Assembly (NCBI RefSeq): GCF_016863515.1
Contig: NZ_BOPA01000012.1
Span: 50,717 to 114,716, forward strand
Origin: Micromonospora gifhornensis
GTDB lineage: Bacteria > Actinomycetota > Actinomycetes > Mycobacteriales > Micromonosporaceae
Direction: 5' to 3'
Length of the DNA stretch: 64,000 nt
Shown here: positions 1 to 9,286 of the stretch, in pieces
How the letters are laid out: every line of letters begins with the position of its first letter
Position numbering within the stretch: the stretch's first letter is position 1
The notes under the pieces: generated by a model
Seen by the model: the letters and a program-made list of their open reading frames with translations, nothing else
What the model was told of the DNA's origin: nothing
Database searches by the model: none
Position numbers and translations under genes: made by a program

Positions 1-1
1 G

Positions 2-1678
2 GACGCGGGCACGACACCGCCGACCGCGTCGCCCGGCGCGGCCGCCGCACCGGCGGGCGCGACCGGGGACGGCGCGGCAGCACCGGGCACCCCACCGATG
101 CCCAGCGCGCAGACCGCCTCCAGCGCCCCCACAGCGCCCGCCGGGCCCGGGCCGGCAAGCGCTCCCGGGTACGACCAGACCGCACCACCCCCCGGTGGCG
201 GCTCGCCCAGCGCCCCACCGCCTCCCGGCGGTGCCGGGGGACCCTATGGAGGTGCCGGCGGATCGTACGGAGGTGCCGGCGGACCTCACGGAGGTGCGGG
301 GTTCACCTCGCGGTACGGGCTCGTCCGTCCTCGCGACGGTCGCTACCTGGCCGGCGTCTGCGCCGCCATCGGCCGGGCCACCAACACCGATCCGGTGCTC
401 TGGCGGGTGCTGCTCGCGGTGCTCGGCTTCTTCGGTGGCGTCGGCATCCTGATCTACGTCATCGGCTGGTTGATCATCCCGGGAGAGGGCGACACGGCCT
501 CGCCGGTCGAGTCGATGCTGGGCCGGGGCAGGTCCAGCATGTCCCCGGTCACCGTGATCGTGCTCAGCATCCTGGTCGCGGTGGCCTTCGGCTACATCGT
601 CACCGACGCGTTCCGCGCGGTGCTGCTCGGCGCGGCCATCCTGGTCGGCGGGGCGTTGCTGCTCAACCGCCAGCAACACCAGCCGCAGCCCGAGCCGACG
701 CCGATGACCACACCGCCGAGTGCACCGGTCCCGCCGGTCAGCTATCCCGCCCCCAGCGTGTACTCACCGGCGTACGCCGCCAGCACCCAGACCAGGACCC
801 ACATCCCGCCGTACGTCCCGCCCTACAGCCCGGTCCCCCCGCCCGGTACGCCCTCCACCGCAGCGCCGAGAGAACCGAACATGCCTCCCTCCCCCACGCC
901 GCCCTGGCCGACGACGAGCACGCAGAGCGCACCGCTGGGTCCGCCGCCCCCCGCGCCGCTACCGCCGACGTACCGTCCCCCGTTCGCCCCGCACGGCCCG
1001 TACGCCGGGCGGACCATGGCACCGCCACCGCCGCAGGCGCCGCCCAAACCGCCGAAGAAGCCACGCGAGCGGTCCGCCCTGGGCGCGGTGACGTTCTCGC
1101 TGATCTTCGTCGCGCTGGGTCTGGTGGTCGTGCTCGACCTGCTGAACGTCTTCCGGATCGGCGCCTCGGCCTACTTCGCGGCGGCGCTCGCCGTGATCGG
1201 TCTCGGCCTGCTGGTGGGTACCTGGTTCGGTCGGGCCCGCTGGCTGATCGCGCTCGGCCTGGTCACCGCCGCGGCGCTCGCGGTGGCGACCGTCGCCGAG
1301 TCGTACAACCGGCTCGGTGGCATCGACGGCGCGGTCGTCTGGGCCCCGACCAACCACCGCGAACTGGCGCTGCGGTACGAGCAGAGCTTCGACGACGCGG
1401 TGCTCGACCTGCGCGCGATCGACTTCAGCCAGCTGGACACCGAGGTCACCGTCGTCATCAACTTCGGTGAAGCCACCGTGCTTGTGCCCCCGAACGTGGA
1501 CGTGACGACCGTGACCCAGGTCACCGCCGGTGACGCGGACATCTTCGGTGAGCAGCGCGGCTGGGGTCGGGACAACCACCGCAGGGAGATCGTCGATCTC
1601 GGTCCGGACGGGCCGGGCGGCGGAAAGCTACGCCTGAACCTGCACGTGAACGCCGGAAAGATGGAGGTGACCCGATGA
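2..1678 (+). CDS. PspC-domain membrane protein with LiaF-like C-terminus (5' end outside window)
   Basis: Probable envelope-stress membrane protein. The frame is open from base 2 with no stop, so the true start may lie upstream; the first ATG in the window is at 98. Counted from that ATG, residues 25-70 are Gly/Pro-rich and hold tandem GGAGG(P/S)Y-type units. Residues 72-132 are a PspC domain (DGRYLAGVCAAIGR, then a hydrophobic helix ending GWLIIPGEGD). Two further membrane segments lie near 150-190, a long Pro-rich linker runs from 190 to 325, more membrane segments cover 330-400, and a soluble C-terminal domain at about 420-526 resembles the LiaF/cell-wall-stress C-terminal fold (DTEVTVVINFGEATVLVP). 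PspC proteins regulate phage-shock or membrane-stress responses, so a stress role is inferred. It overlaps the next gene by ATGA and is probably cotranscribed with it. Confidence 0.85.
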   Translation, partial: DAGTTPPTASPGAAAAPAGATGDGAAAPGTPPMPSAQTASSAPTAPAGPGPASAPGYDQTAPPPGGGSPSAPPPPGGAGGPYGGAGGSYGGAGGPHGGAGFTSRYGLVRPRDGRYLAGVCAAIGRATNTDPVLWRVLLAVLGFFGGVGILIYVIGWLIIPGEGDTASPVESMLGRGRSSMSPVTVIVLSILVAVAFGYIVTDAFRAVLLGAAILVGGALLLNRQQHQPQPEPTPMTTPPSAPVPPVSYPAPSVYSPAYAASTQTRTHIPPYVPPYSPVPPPGTPSTAAPREPNMPPSPTPPWPTTSTQSAPLGPPPPAPLPPTYRPPFAPHGPYAGRTMAPPPPQAPPKPPKKPRERSALGAVTFSLIFVALGLVVVLDLLNVFRIGASAYFAAALAVIGLGLLVGTWFGRARWLIALGLVTAAALAVATVAESYNRLGGIDGAVVWAPTNHRELALRYEQSFDDAVLDLRAIDFSQLDTEVTVVINFGEATVLVPPNVDVTTVTQVTAGDADIFGEQRGWGRDNHRREIVDLGPDGPGGGKLRLNLHVNAGKMEVTR

Positions 1679-2058
1679 GGGCACACCGCACCGACCTGGT
1701 GTCGTTCGCCTTCGGGCTGCTCTTCGTCGCGCTCGCCGCGTGGTGGCTGCTCGCCCAGGTGGTCGGCCTCGTGCTGCCACCGGTGGGCTGGTTCCTCGCC
1801 GGCGGGCTGATCCTGATCGGTCTCCTCGGCCTCGTCGGCGCGCTGCGTTCCAGCAAGCAGGCCAACCAGCCGGAGCAGCCCGGTCCGGGCACCGAAGACT
1901 CGGGCGCGGCCGGTACCGACGGGCCCGAGGCGACGGACGCCCAGCGACACGAGGGCTCGGGTACGGGTACCGATGTGGACCGGAGCACCGATGACGACCG
2001 TACGCTCGATCTGGCCGACGACGCGGACCTGCCGCGGCGGCGAGGCCCGGCTGCCTGA
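1675..2058 (+). CDS. Small membrane protein coupled to the PspC gene
   Basis: 127 residues. The ATG overlaps the stop of the PspC gene (ATGA), so translation is probably coupled. Two hydrophobic segments fill roughly residues 8-60 (FAFGLLFVALAAWWLLAQVV and VGWFLAGGLILIGLLGLVGA). The rest is an acidic, Gly/Asp/Thr-rich tail with no recognised domain. The layout suggests a small integral membrane partner of the PspC protein with a cytoplasmic tail. No enzymatic function can be assigned. Confidence 0.8.
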   Translation: MRAHRTDLVSFAFGLLFVALAAWWLLAQVVGLVLPPVGWFLAGGLILIGLLGLVGALRSSKQANQPEQPGPGTEDSGAAGTDGPEATDAQRHEGSGTGTDVDRSTDDDRTLDLADDADLPRRRGPAA

Positions 2059-2245
2059 CCATGCGACAGCGGCGGTGGGCCGCCTATGCTGGCCGGTGTG
2101 CTCCCGCCATCGCCGGCCGGCCCACGTCGCGGGGCATCCCGCGCGGGTCAGCCGGTCCGCGCGGGCCGCTCGCGGCCGGGCCGACCTCGCCGCCGAGCGG
2201 TGATCTCGCGTCAGTCGCCTCTATCCCGTCAGGAGCCCGTTGCAG

Positions 2246-3493
2246 ATGACCCAGTTCCCCGGCGTGCGTGCCGCCGGCCGGTCCGGCCCGGTCCGCCTCG
2301 GCGAGCGTGCCGCCCGCACCCTCGTCGCCGAGCTCGCCCGGATCAACGACCCCAAGGCCGCGCTGCTGGTCGGCGCGGCACCGGAGTCCGCGGTGATGGC
2401 CGCGGCCATCGAAGCGCTGCTGCCTGGCGACACCCTCACCGTGGTGCCGGCCGAGTCGGTCAGCCCCACGGCCCTGCGTGAGCACGTCAGCGCCCAGGGA
2501 CGCTGGGTCGCCGATCGGGTCCGCGTGGTGGACAGCCTCGCCGAAGCCGAGCCGGCCGCGGTGGTCGTGGCCGGTGAGGCGCTGGCCGGCACCGCCGAGG
2601 AGGCGCGCGCGACCGTCGAGACGCTTACCAAGTACCTGGCCGACGGCGCGGTGTTGAGTGTGGCCACCGCCGTCGGCCGAACCGCCGGTGCCGCCGCAGA
2701 GTTGGAGCGCCAGGGCGCGCTGCACGGTGTCGGTGTCGACCTGGTGCTGCGAAACCCGGAGCCGGTACGCGTGTTCCGGCTCCGTTTCACCCCGACGGAC
2801 GCGGCGGCGGCGGAGCGCCTCGCCCCGGCCTACCGGCCGTCGAGCGTGCCGGTGACCCGCGGCATGCACATCGACTCCAACGGCGTGGCCGCCGCCGGCA
2901 TCGCCGTCGGGTTGGCCGCGCTGACCCGGCTGGCCCGGCCGAAGTCCAAGCTGTGGCTGGTGCCCGCGCTGGCCGCCGCGCCGGTGGCCGCCTTCTTCCG
3001 GGACCCCGAGCGGGATGTGCCGGAGGACCCGTCGGCGGTGGTCGCCGCTGCCGACGGCAAGGTCCTGTCGGTCCAGCGGCTGCACGACGAGCGCTTCGGC
3101 GACGGCGAGTTCCTGCGGATCGCGGTCTTCCTGTCGGTGCTCGACGTGCACGTCAACCGTTCCCCGGTGGCCGGCAAGGTGGTCGACTACTTCGTCGCCG
3201 ACGGCGGCTTCGTCAACGCGATGAAGCCGGACGCGGAGCACAACGTGGCCGCGTACACGGTGCTGGACACCACGCACGGCACGGTGGTGGTGGCGCAGCG
3301 GACCGGCCTGATCGCCCGGCGGATCGTGCAGCGGGCGCCGATCGGCACCCTGCTGGCACGCGGCGAGCGGTTCGGGCTGATCCGGTTCGGCTCGCGTACC
3401 GACGTCTACCTGCCCGTCGAGGCCGCGGACCCGCTGGTCGGGCCGGGCGACAAGGTGGTCGGCGGGTCGACCGTCATCGCCCGCTGGCGCTGA
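2246..3493 (+). CDS. psd: Phosphatidylserine decarboxylase with N-terminal methyltransferase-like region
   Basis: Converts phosphatidylserine to phosphatidylethanolamine at the membrane, the step after PssA, whose gene lies convergently just downstream. The decarboxylase domain is the last ~215 of 415 residues: FFRDPERDVPEDP, the conserved LDVHVNRSPVAGKV segment, and a C-terminal VGGSTVIARWR. The Ser of GGST (about residue 408) is where self-cleavage creates the pyruvoyl group, leaving a very short alpha chain. The first ~190 residues (LVGAAPESAVMAAAIEALLPGD) look like a degenerate Rossmann/methyltransferase fold, which typical bacterial Psd lacks. I chose ATG 2246 because AGGAG at 2231-2235 lies 10 nt upstream; an in-frame TTG at 2240 is too close to it. 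Confidence 0.93.
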   Translation: MTQFPGVRAAGRSGPVRLGERAARTLVAELARINDPKAALLVGAAPESAVMAAAIEALLPGDTLTVVPAESVSPTALREHVSAQGRWVADRVRVVDSLAEAEPAAVVVAGEALAGTAEEARATVETLTKYLADGAVLSVATAVGRTAGAAAELERQGALHGVGVDLVLRNPEPVRVFRLRFTPTDAAAAERLAPAYRPSSVPVTRGMHIDSNGVAAAGIAVGLAALTRLARPKSKLWLVPALAAAPVAAFFRDPERDVPEDPSAVVAAADGKVLSVQRLHDERFGDGEFLRIAVFLSVLDVHVNRSPVAGKVVDYFVADGGFVNAMKPDAEHNVAAYTVLDTTHGTVVVAQRTGLIARRIVQRAPIGTLLARGERFGLIRFGSRTDVYLPVEAADPLVGPGDKVVGGSTVIARWR

Positions 3494-3508
3494 TCGGAAG
3501 CGAACGAC

Positions 3509-3540
3509 AAAGGGCGCCGCGGTCGACCGCGGCGCCCTTT
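3509..3540. terminator. Perfect 32-bp palindrome between psd and pssA
   Basis: Two 16-nt arms, AAAGGGCGCCGCGGTC and its exact complement, meet with no loop between the convergent psd and pssA genes. The A-rich and T-rich ends make it suitable as a bidirectional terminator. Confidence 0.85.
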
Positions 3541-3554
3541 CGTCGGTACGGAGA

Positions 3555-4556
3555 TCAGATGGTGCGACGCTGGTGCAGCCAGAGCAGCGGCCCGCTGATC
3601 AGGTAGCCCACCACGATCAGGCCGAAGGTGAGCCGCACGTCGATCAGCGCGCCGATCACCGGAGCGAGCCAGAGCCACGGCGGCAGCTTGACCAACCGGG
3701 CGAGCTTGGCGTACGGGAAGCTGCTGACCATGGTGAAGGCGAGCAGCGACACCCCGGCGATCTGCACCGCGCCCGGCACCGGCAGACCGATCACCACCAT
3801 CAGGGCGAGCACGGCCGCCGCCATCGTGGTGGGTACGCCGCTGAAGAAGCGGCCGTCCTGGGGCGAGACGTTGAACCGGGCGAGCCGGATCGCGGCGCAG
3901 GCGGCGACGAGCGCGGCGGCCACTCCGGCGGCAGCCGTCGGCACCTCACCGGCGAGCGAGGCGTAGACCACCACGGGCGCGGCGAGGCCGAAGGAGCACA
4001 TGTCGGCCAGCGAGTCCATCTGGGCGCCGAACGGGCTGGAGACGCCGAGCTTGCGGGCCAGCGCGCCGTCCAGTCCGTCGAAGGCGACACAGGCGATGAG
4101 GAGCAGGGCGGCGACCCGTACATCGCCGTTCATGGCGATGAAGATCGCGTTGATGCCGAGCACCAGGCTGGCCAGGGTGCAGGCGTTGACCAGGGCGAAC
4201 TTCACCCGACGGGCGATTGTCCGCTCGCCGGGCAGCAGCGGTGCGGCGCTGACCGTGGCGTCGTCCGTCACCGGGGTTTCGACACGGGGAGCCGGCCCGA
4301 TCGCCGCAGGAGCGATCGTCTCGATCCGGGTCCGGTGGAACCGCTGCAGGCCGTAGCGACGGCGGGGACGATCCGAATACCGGGGCTCGGGCAGGGCATC
4401 GGTCGCGCCGTGCAGCTCGCCATCGCGGCGGCCGACGCGGACCAGCAGGACCTGACGGGCCAGGCTGCCGCTGCGGCGCAGCGGGCCCGTCCAGCTTCGC
4501 CCTGCGGGACGCGGGCTGTCAGTCGTACGACGCCGGCGCCAGGGGGCTCTCGGCAC
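3555..4556 (-). CDS. pssA: CDP-diacylglycerol-serine O-phosphatidyltransferase
   Basis: Integral membrane enzyme joining CDP-diacylglycerol and serine to give phosphatidylserine, the substrate of Psd next door. The CDP-alcohol phosphotransferase signature DGx2ARx8Gx3Dx3D is complete at residues 163-185 (DGALARKLGVSSPFGAQMDS, then D185). About six hydrophobic helices follow residue 115. The first ~95 residues are Arg/Pro-rich and not typical of the family. I kept the long form because a GGAGGA ribosome site sits just before GTG 4556 and third positions stay GC-rich through the extension. An alternative GTG at 4271 gives a core of normal length but has no visible ribosome site. Confidence 0.88.
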   Translation of the reverse strand: MPRAPWRRRRTTDSPRPAGRSWTGPLRRSGSLARQVLLVRVGRRDGELHGATDALPEPRYSDRPRRRYGLQRFHRTRIETIAPAAIGPAPRVETPVTDDATVSAAPLLPGERTIARRVKFALVNACTLASLVLGINAIFIAMNGDVRVAALLLIACVAFDGLDGALARKLGVSSPFGAQMDSLADMCSFGLAAPVVVYASLAGEVPTAAAGVAAALVAACAAIRLARFNVSPQDGRFFSGVPTTMAAAVLALMVVIGLPVPGAVQIAGVSLLAFTMVSSFPYAKLARLVKLPPWLWLAPVIGALIDVRLTFGLIVVGYLISGPLLWLHQRRTI

Positions 4557-4852
4557 GCTTCCTCCATCACCGGATCAGCTGGCCGCCCGTGCGGGGCGGG
4601 TGTCCGGCTGTCTCGTTGCCGGACCGTTCGGGCCCGGCAGCCCATTTTGCGGAGTACACCATCGCATAGGCGAGTGGGGATTGGCGATAGCTGCCGGCGG
4701 TACTTATATCTCCCCTAACCACGCGAACCGCACGGTTATTCCCATCTGGGGCCTCATCGCCCGTTTTCCTCCCTCGACCCTTCTCCCGACTGTACCGGAG
4801 ATCGCCTTCCGGGGCCGCCGGGCGACCGGTGAGGCCCGGTCGGCCGTCCGGC
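4557..4852. promoter_or_regulatory. Non-coding stretch upstream of pssA with an AT-rich patch
   Basis: About 300 bases without a supported gene between two leftward genes. An AT-richer patch at about 4695-4750 reads, on the minus strand, as a -10-like ATATAAGT block, so a pssA promoter there is plausible. No hairpin or RNA motif was recognised. Confidence 0.35.
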
Positions 4853-5776
4853 TCACCCGACGGTCGCGACAGCCTCGGCGGCGATCTCCGTCAACGGAAG
4901 TTCGCGCAGCTCGGCCGGGGTGAACCAGGCCGAACGGGCGGTGGAGCCGCCAGCCATCTCGGTCACTGCCGGCTCGGTCGGGCGGTCGACCAGCACCCGG
5001 TAGACGACGCGGATGCCGTGCCAGTCGATGGGGTAGCCCTCCGGCCCGAGCGCGGCCGGATTATGCAGGTTGTCCACCCCGATGAGTTCGGTCACCCGAC
5101 CCAGTTGGCCGGATTCCTCGACCAGTTCGCGTAGCAGTGCGGTGACCGGCTGCTCACCGTGGTCCGTACCGCCGCCGGGCAGATGCCACTGCCCGGCGCC
5201 CGGGTAACCGTCCGCGATCAACGCCAGGAGCACGCGCCCGGCCGGGTCGGACACCAACCCGTACGCCCCGAAGCGCTGCCGCCGAGCCGCAACCGGTGCG
5301 GCGAACGGCTCCCGCCGACGCAGCGCGCCGGAGGGCAGCGGCACGACCGGCAGGCCCAGCGCCTCGGCGGTGAACGGCAGCAGCGGCAACCCGGCCACCT
5401 CGTCCGGCGGCAGCCAGCGCGCCAGATCGGTGGTGCCGTCCCGCTCGCCGCGCAGCGTGCCACCCACGGCCGTCACGTCGAACAGCACCCGATCGGTGTG
5501 CAGGGCGACCCCCAGGTCGGGGTAGGGCGTCACATCGGCGACCACCGCCCGCAGCCCGGTCACCTCGACGGCGAGCCCGGTCTCCTCGGCGACCTCACGC
5601 AGCACCGCCCGCGCCGGATGCTCGGCATGCTCCAGGCCGCCGCCCGGCAGCGACCAGACGCCGGGAAAGTCGGCCCGGTCGGACCCCCGCACGAGCAGCA
5701 CCCGCCCGTCGGGGTCCCGCAGCACGCCGTACGCCCCCACCCGCCGTACCTGCTCCACACCGACCCCCGCCTGCAC
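4853..5776 (-). CDS. Double Nudix hydrolase (copy A)
   Basis: 307 residues carrying two complete Nudix domains. Each box fits GX5EX7REUXEEXGU: the first is near residues 47-69 (GGLEHAEHPARAVLREVAEE, then TGL), the second near 205-228 (GGTDHGEQPVTALLRELVEE, then SGQ). Nudix enzymes hydrolyse nucleoside diphosphates linked to another group; the substrate cannot be told from sequence. The second half is very like the second half of the adjacent gene (both contain GPEGYPIDWHG), so the two arose by duplication. The GTG start at 5776 is tentative because other GTG codons lie nearby. Confidence 0.87.
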   Translation of the reverse strand: MQAGVGVEQVRRVGAYGVLRDPDGRVLLVRGSDRADFPGVWSLPGGGLEHAEHPARAVLREVAEETGLAVEVTGLRAVVADVTPYPDLGVALHTDRVLFDVTAVGGTLRGERDGTTDLARWLPPDEVAGLPLLPFTAEALGLPVVPLPSGALRRREPFAAPVAARRQRFGAYGLVSDPAGRVLLALIADGYPGAGQWHLPGGGTDHGEQPVTALLRELVEESGQLGRVTELIGVDNLHNPAALGPEGYPIDWHGIRVVYRVLVDRPTEPAVTEMAGGSTARSAWFTPAELRELPLTEIAAEAVATVG

Positions 5777-5790
5777 GACCGTCTCCGGCC

Positions 5791-5872
5791 GCCCGGCCGC
5801 CGTCGATCACGAAGTTGTCGCCACCTGTCGGGGGCGTGCCCCGACAATAACTTCATGATCGCGCGGCCGGGC
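5791..5872. repeat. GATC-ended palindromic repeat between the two Nudix genes
   Basis: Imperfect inverted repeat: CGTCGATCACGAAGTTGTCG (5801-5820) faces CGACAATAACTTCATGATC (5842-5860), with outer CCGGCCGC/GCGGCCGG arms. It shares GTCGATC-type ends with the elements at 9184, 13924 and 21396. It could also end or separate transcripts of the two leftward genes. Confidence 0.75.
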
Positions 5873-5888
5873 GCGGAGTGTGCGGTGG

Positions 5889-6836
5889 TCAGGTGAGGCG
5901 GGCGGCCTGGACGGCCTCGGCGGTCACCTCGGTGAGGCGGTCGGTCGGCAGGGCACCGAGTTCCTCGCGGGCGAACCAGCGGGCCTCACAGGTGGAGCCG
6001 CCGACGTCGGCGACCGTGGGCGGGGCCGGCTTGTCGACCACCACCCGGTAGAAGGCACGTACGCCGTGCCAGTCGATCGGGTAACCCTCCGGGCCCAGGG
6101 AGGCCGCGTCCCGGTGGCTGGCGACACCGAGCAGCCCGATCAGCCGCCCGGTCTGCCCGGTCTCCTCGACCAGTTCCCGGATCAACGCGGCACCCGGCTG
6201 CTCGCCGTAGTCGGTGCCGCCGCCCGGCAGATGCCAGCAGCCGGCACCCGGGTAACCGTCGGAGACCCGGGTCAGCAGCACCCGGCCGTCCGGATCGGTG
6301 ACCACGGCGTACGCGGCGAAACGCTGCGCCCGGTGCAGGCCGTCGGGACCGGGTACCGCGTAGAAGGAGGGGAACTCCGGCGGCTCGTCGGGCACGATGT
6401 CGGCCGAGGAAGTGGGCAGCCCGAGGGCCCGCGCGGTGAACGAGCGCAGGGGCAGTTGCCGGGCCTCCTCGCGGGTGAACCAGCGGGCCAGGTCGGTCGG
6501 CCGGTCGACCCGGTCGGTAAGCGAGCCACCCCGGACCGAGACCTGGTAGACCAGCCGGTCGGTGTGGATGGTGATGCCGCGCTCGGGCAGCGCCCGCATG
6601 TCGGCAAGGACGTCCTGAAGGCTCGCGACGGAGACCGACAGCCCGGTCTCGGCGGCGGTCTCCCGGACGACGGTGTGCTGAGGGTCCTCACCGTGGTCGA
6701 CCGCCCCACCGGGCAGAGACCACGTACCGGGGGTGCCGGAGCGCTCCGATGCGCGAACCAGCAACACTCGGTCTACCGAATCAGTACAGACTGCGTATGC
6801 CGCGATCCTGCGGAGCGGCTCCAGCATGGTGGTCAC
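5889..6836 (-). CDS. Double Nudix hydrolase (copy B)
   Basis: 315 residues, again two Nudix domains: LPGGAVDHGEDPQHTVVRET near residue 42 and LPGGGTDYGEQPGAALIREL near residue 205, each followed by an E-E/A-E-TG element. The first box reads RETAAETG, replacing the usual first Glu of the EE pair with Ala, so the N-terminal domain may be weaker or altered; the second is intact (RELVEETG). Same architecture and strong C-terminal similarity to the neighbour at 4853. Substrate unknown. Confidence 0.87.
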   Translation of the reverse strand: MTTMLEPLRRIAAYAVCTDSVDRVLLVRASERSGTPGTWSLPGGAVDHGEDPQHTVVRETAAETGLSVSVASLQDVLADMRALPERGITIHTDRLVYQVSVRGGSLTDRVDRPTDLARWFTREEARQLPLRSFTARALGLPTSSADIVPDEPPEFPSFYAVPGPDGLHRAQRFAAYAVVTDPDGRVLLTRVSDGYPGAGCWHLPGGGTDYGEQPGAALIRELVEETGQTGRLIGLLGVASHRDAASLGPEGYPIDWHGVRAFYRVVVDKPAPPTVADVGGSTCEARWFAREELGALPTDRLTEVTAEAVQAARLT

Positions 6837-6980
6837 GGAGCCAAATTCTCCCCGCGACCCGTTAACGGCGCGGAAAAGAGTCGGATTCCTGACTTCCTAC
6901 TTACCCCTGAGGCGCGAGTCAGGGTATTGATCCGGGCGGTCACCGAGGTCGATGCGCCCCGAGACGCGGACCGTGGAGAC

Positions 6981-7544
6981 ATGACTTCCACACCCCACGC
7001 CCCGTACAAGCAACTGCGCCGCCCGACCACCGACCGGATGGTCGCCGGGGTGGCCAGCGGCGTCGGCCGCTACCTCGGCGTCGACCCGACCCTGGTCCGG
7101 GTCGTCTTCGCGGTCGGCACCCTGCTCACCGGCGGGATCGCCGCACTGGCGTACCCGATCATGTGGTTCCTGATGCCCGCGGAGCCGGCCAGCGCGCCGG
7201 CCTGGCCGCACCCGACGGGCGTACCGCCGCAGGGCCCGGCCGGCGGTCCGCCGCACGCCGGACCGGCAGGACCCGCCCCGCACCCGGGATGGCCCTACCC
7301 CCCACCCGGCACACCGACCACGCAGTACGGGCCAGTTCCGCCCGCCGCACAGCACGGCCCGGTGCCGGCCGCCACGCAGCACGGGCCGGTGCCGCCTGTG
7401 GCGCAGCACCTGCCGACTGTCGCAGCGGCGACCGGTGCCGCGCCGGACGCGGCGCAGGAGAGCAGCGCGCCGACGGTACGGATCGCCACCGCCGAAGGCA
7501 CCGCGCCGACCAGGCCCGAGGCGGCTGCTCAGCCGCCGGCCTGA
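6981..7544 (+). CDS. PspC-domain protein with repetitive Pro-rich tail
   Basis: 187 residues. The PspC domain fills residues 8-70 (DRMVAGVASGVGRYLGVDPT, a hydrophobic helix, then MWFLMPAEP). The rest is Pro/Ala/Gly-rich with the unit QHGPVPA repeated about four times, and is probably disordered. ATG 6981 was chosen because it precedes the domain and has GGAG four bases upstream; the frame is open further back but only antisense to the Nudix gene. A second PspC protein after the one at the left edge of the window. Confidence 0.85.
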   Translation: MTSTPHAPYKQLRRPTTDRMVAGVASGVGRYLGVDPTLVRVVFAVGTLLTGGIAALAYPIMWFLMPAEPASAPAWPHPTGVPPQGPAGGPPHAGPAGPAPHPGWPYPPPGTPTTQYGPVPPAAQHGPVPAATQHGPVPPVAQHLPTVAAATGAAPDAAQESSAPTVRIATAEGTAPTRPEAAAQPPA

Positions 7545-7551
7545 GTCGGCG

Positions 7552-9108
<1,557 letters not shown>

Positions 9109-9116
9109 GTGCAGCA

Positions 9117-9122
9117 AGCCTA
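9117..9122 (-). promoter_or_regulatory. -10 box of guaA (probable leaderless start)
   Basis: TAGGCT on the minus strand, 8 nt before the guaA ATG. The same arrangement precedes many other genes in this window, all without a Shine-Dalgarno. Confidence 0.6.
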
Positions 9123-9183
9123 CCGACAGTCACCCCCTCCCCCACCCCCACCCCACCCTCCTCGCGCTCCTCCCCACCCCACA

Positions 9184-9278
9184 CCCCATCCCCCGTCGAT
9201 CTTGCACTTTCGGTCGCGAATACGCGGCTTGTGCACCCTTTGCCCCGGCAGAAAGTGCAAGATCGACGGGGGATGGGG
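9184..9278. repeat. 28-bp inverted repeat between guaA and the GMC gene
   Basis: Perfect 28-bp arms at 9184-9211 and 9251-9278 with a 39-base loop; the arms hold CGTCGATCTTGCACTTTC and its complement. The right arm lies just past the stop of the GMC oxidoreductase, so it may act as that gene's terminator. Its GTCGATC core matches the other palindromes at 5791, 13924 and 21396. Confidence 0.85.
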
Positions 9279-9286
9279 GGCGGGGG

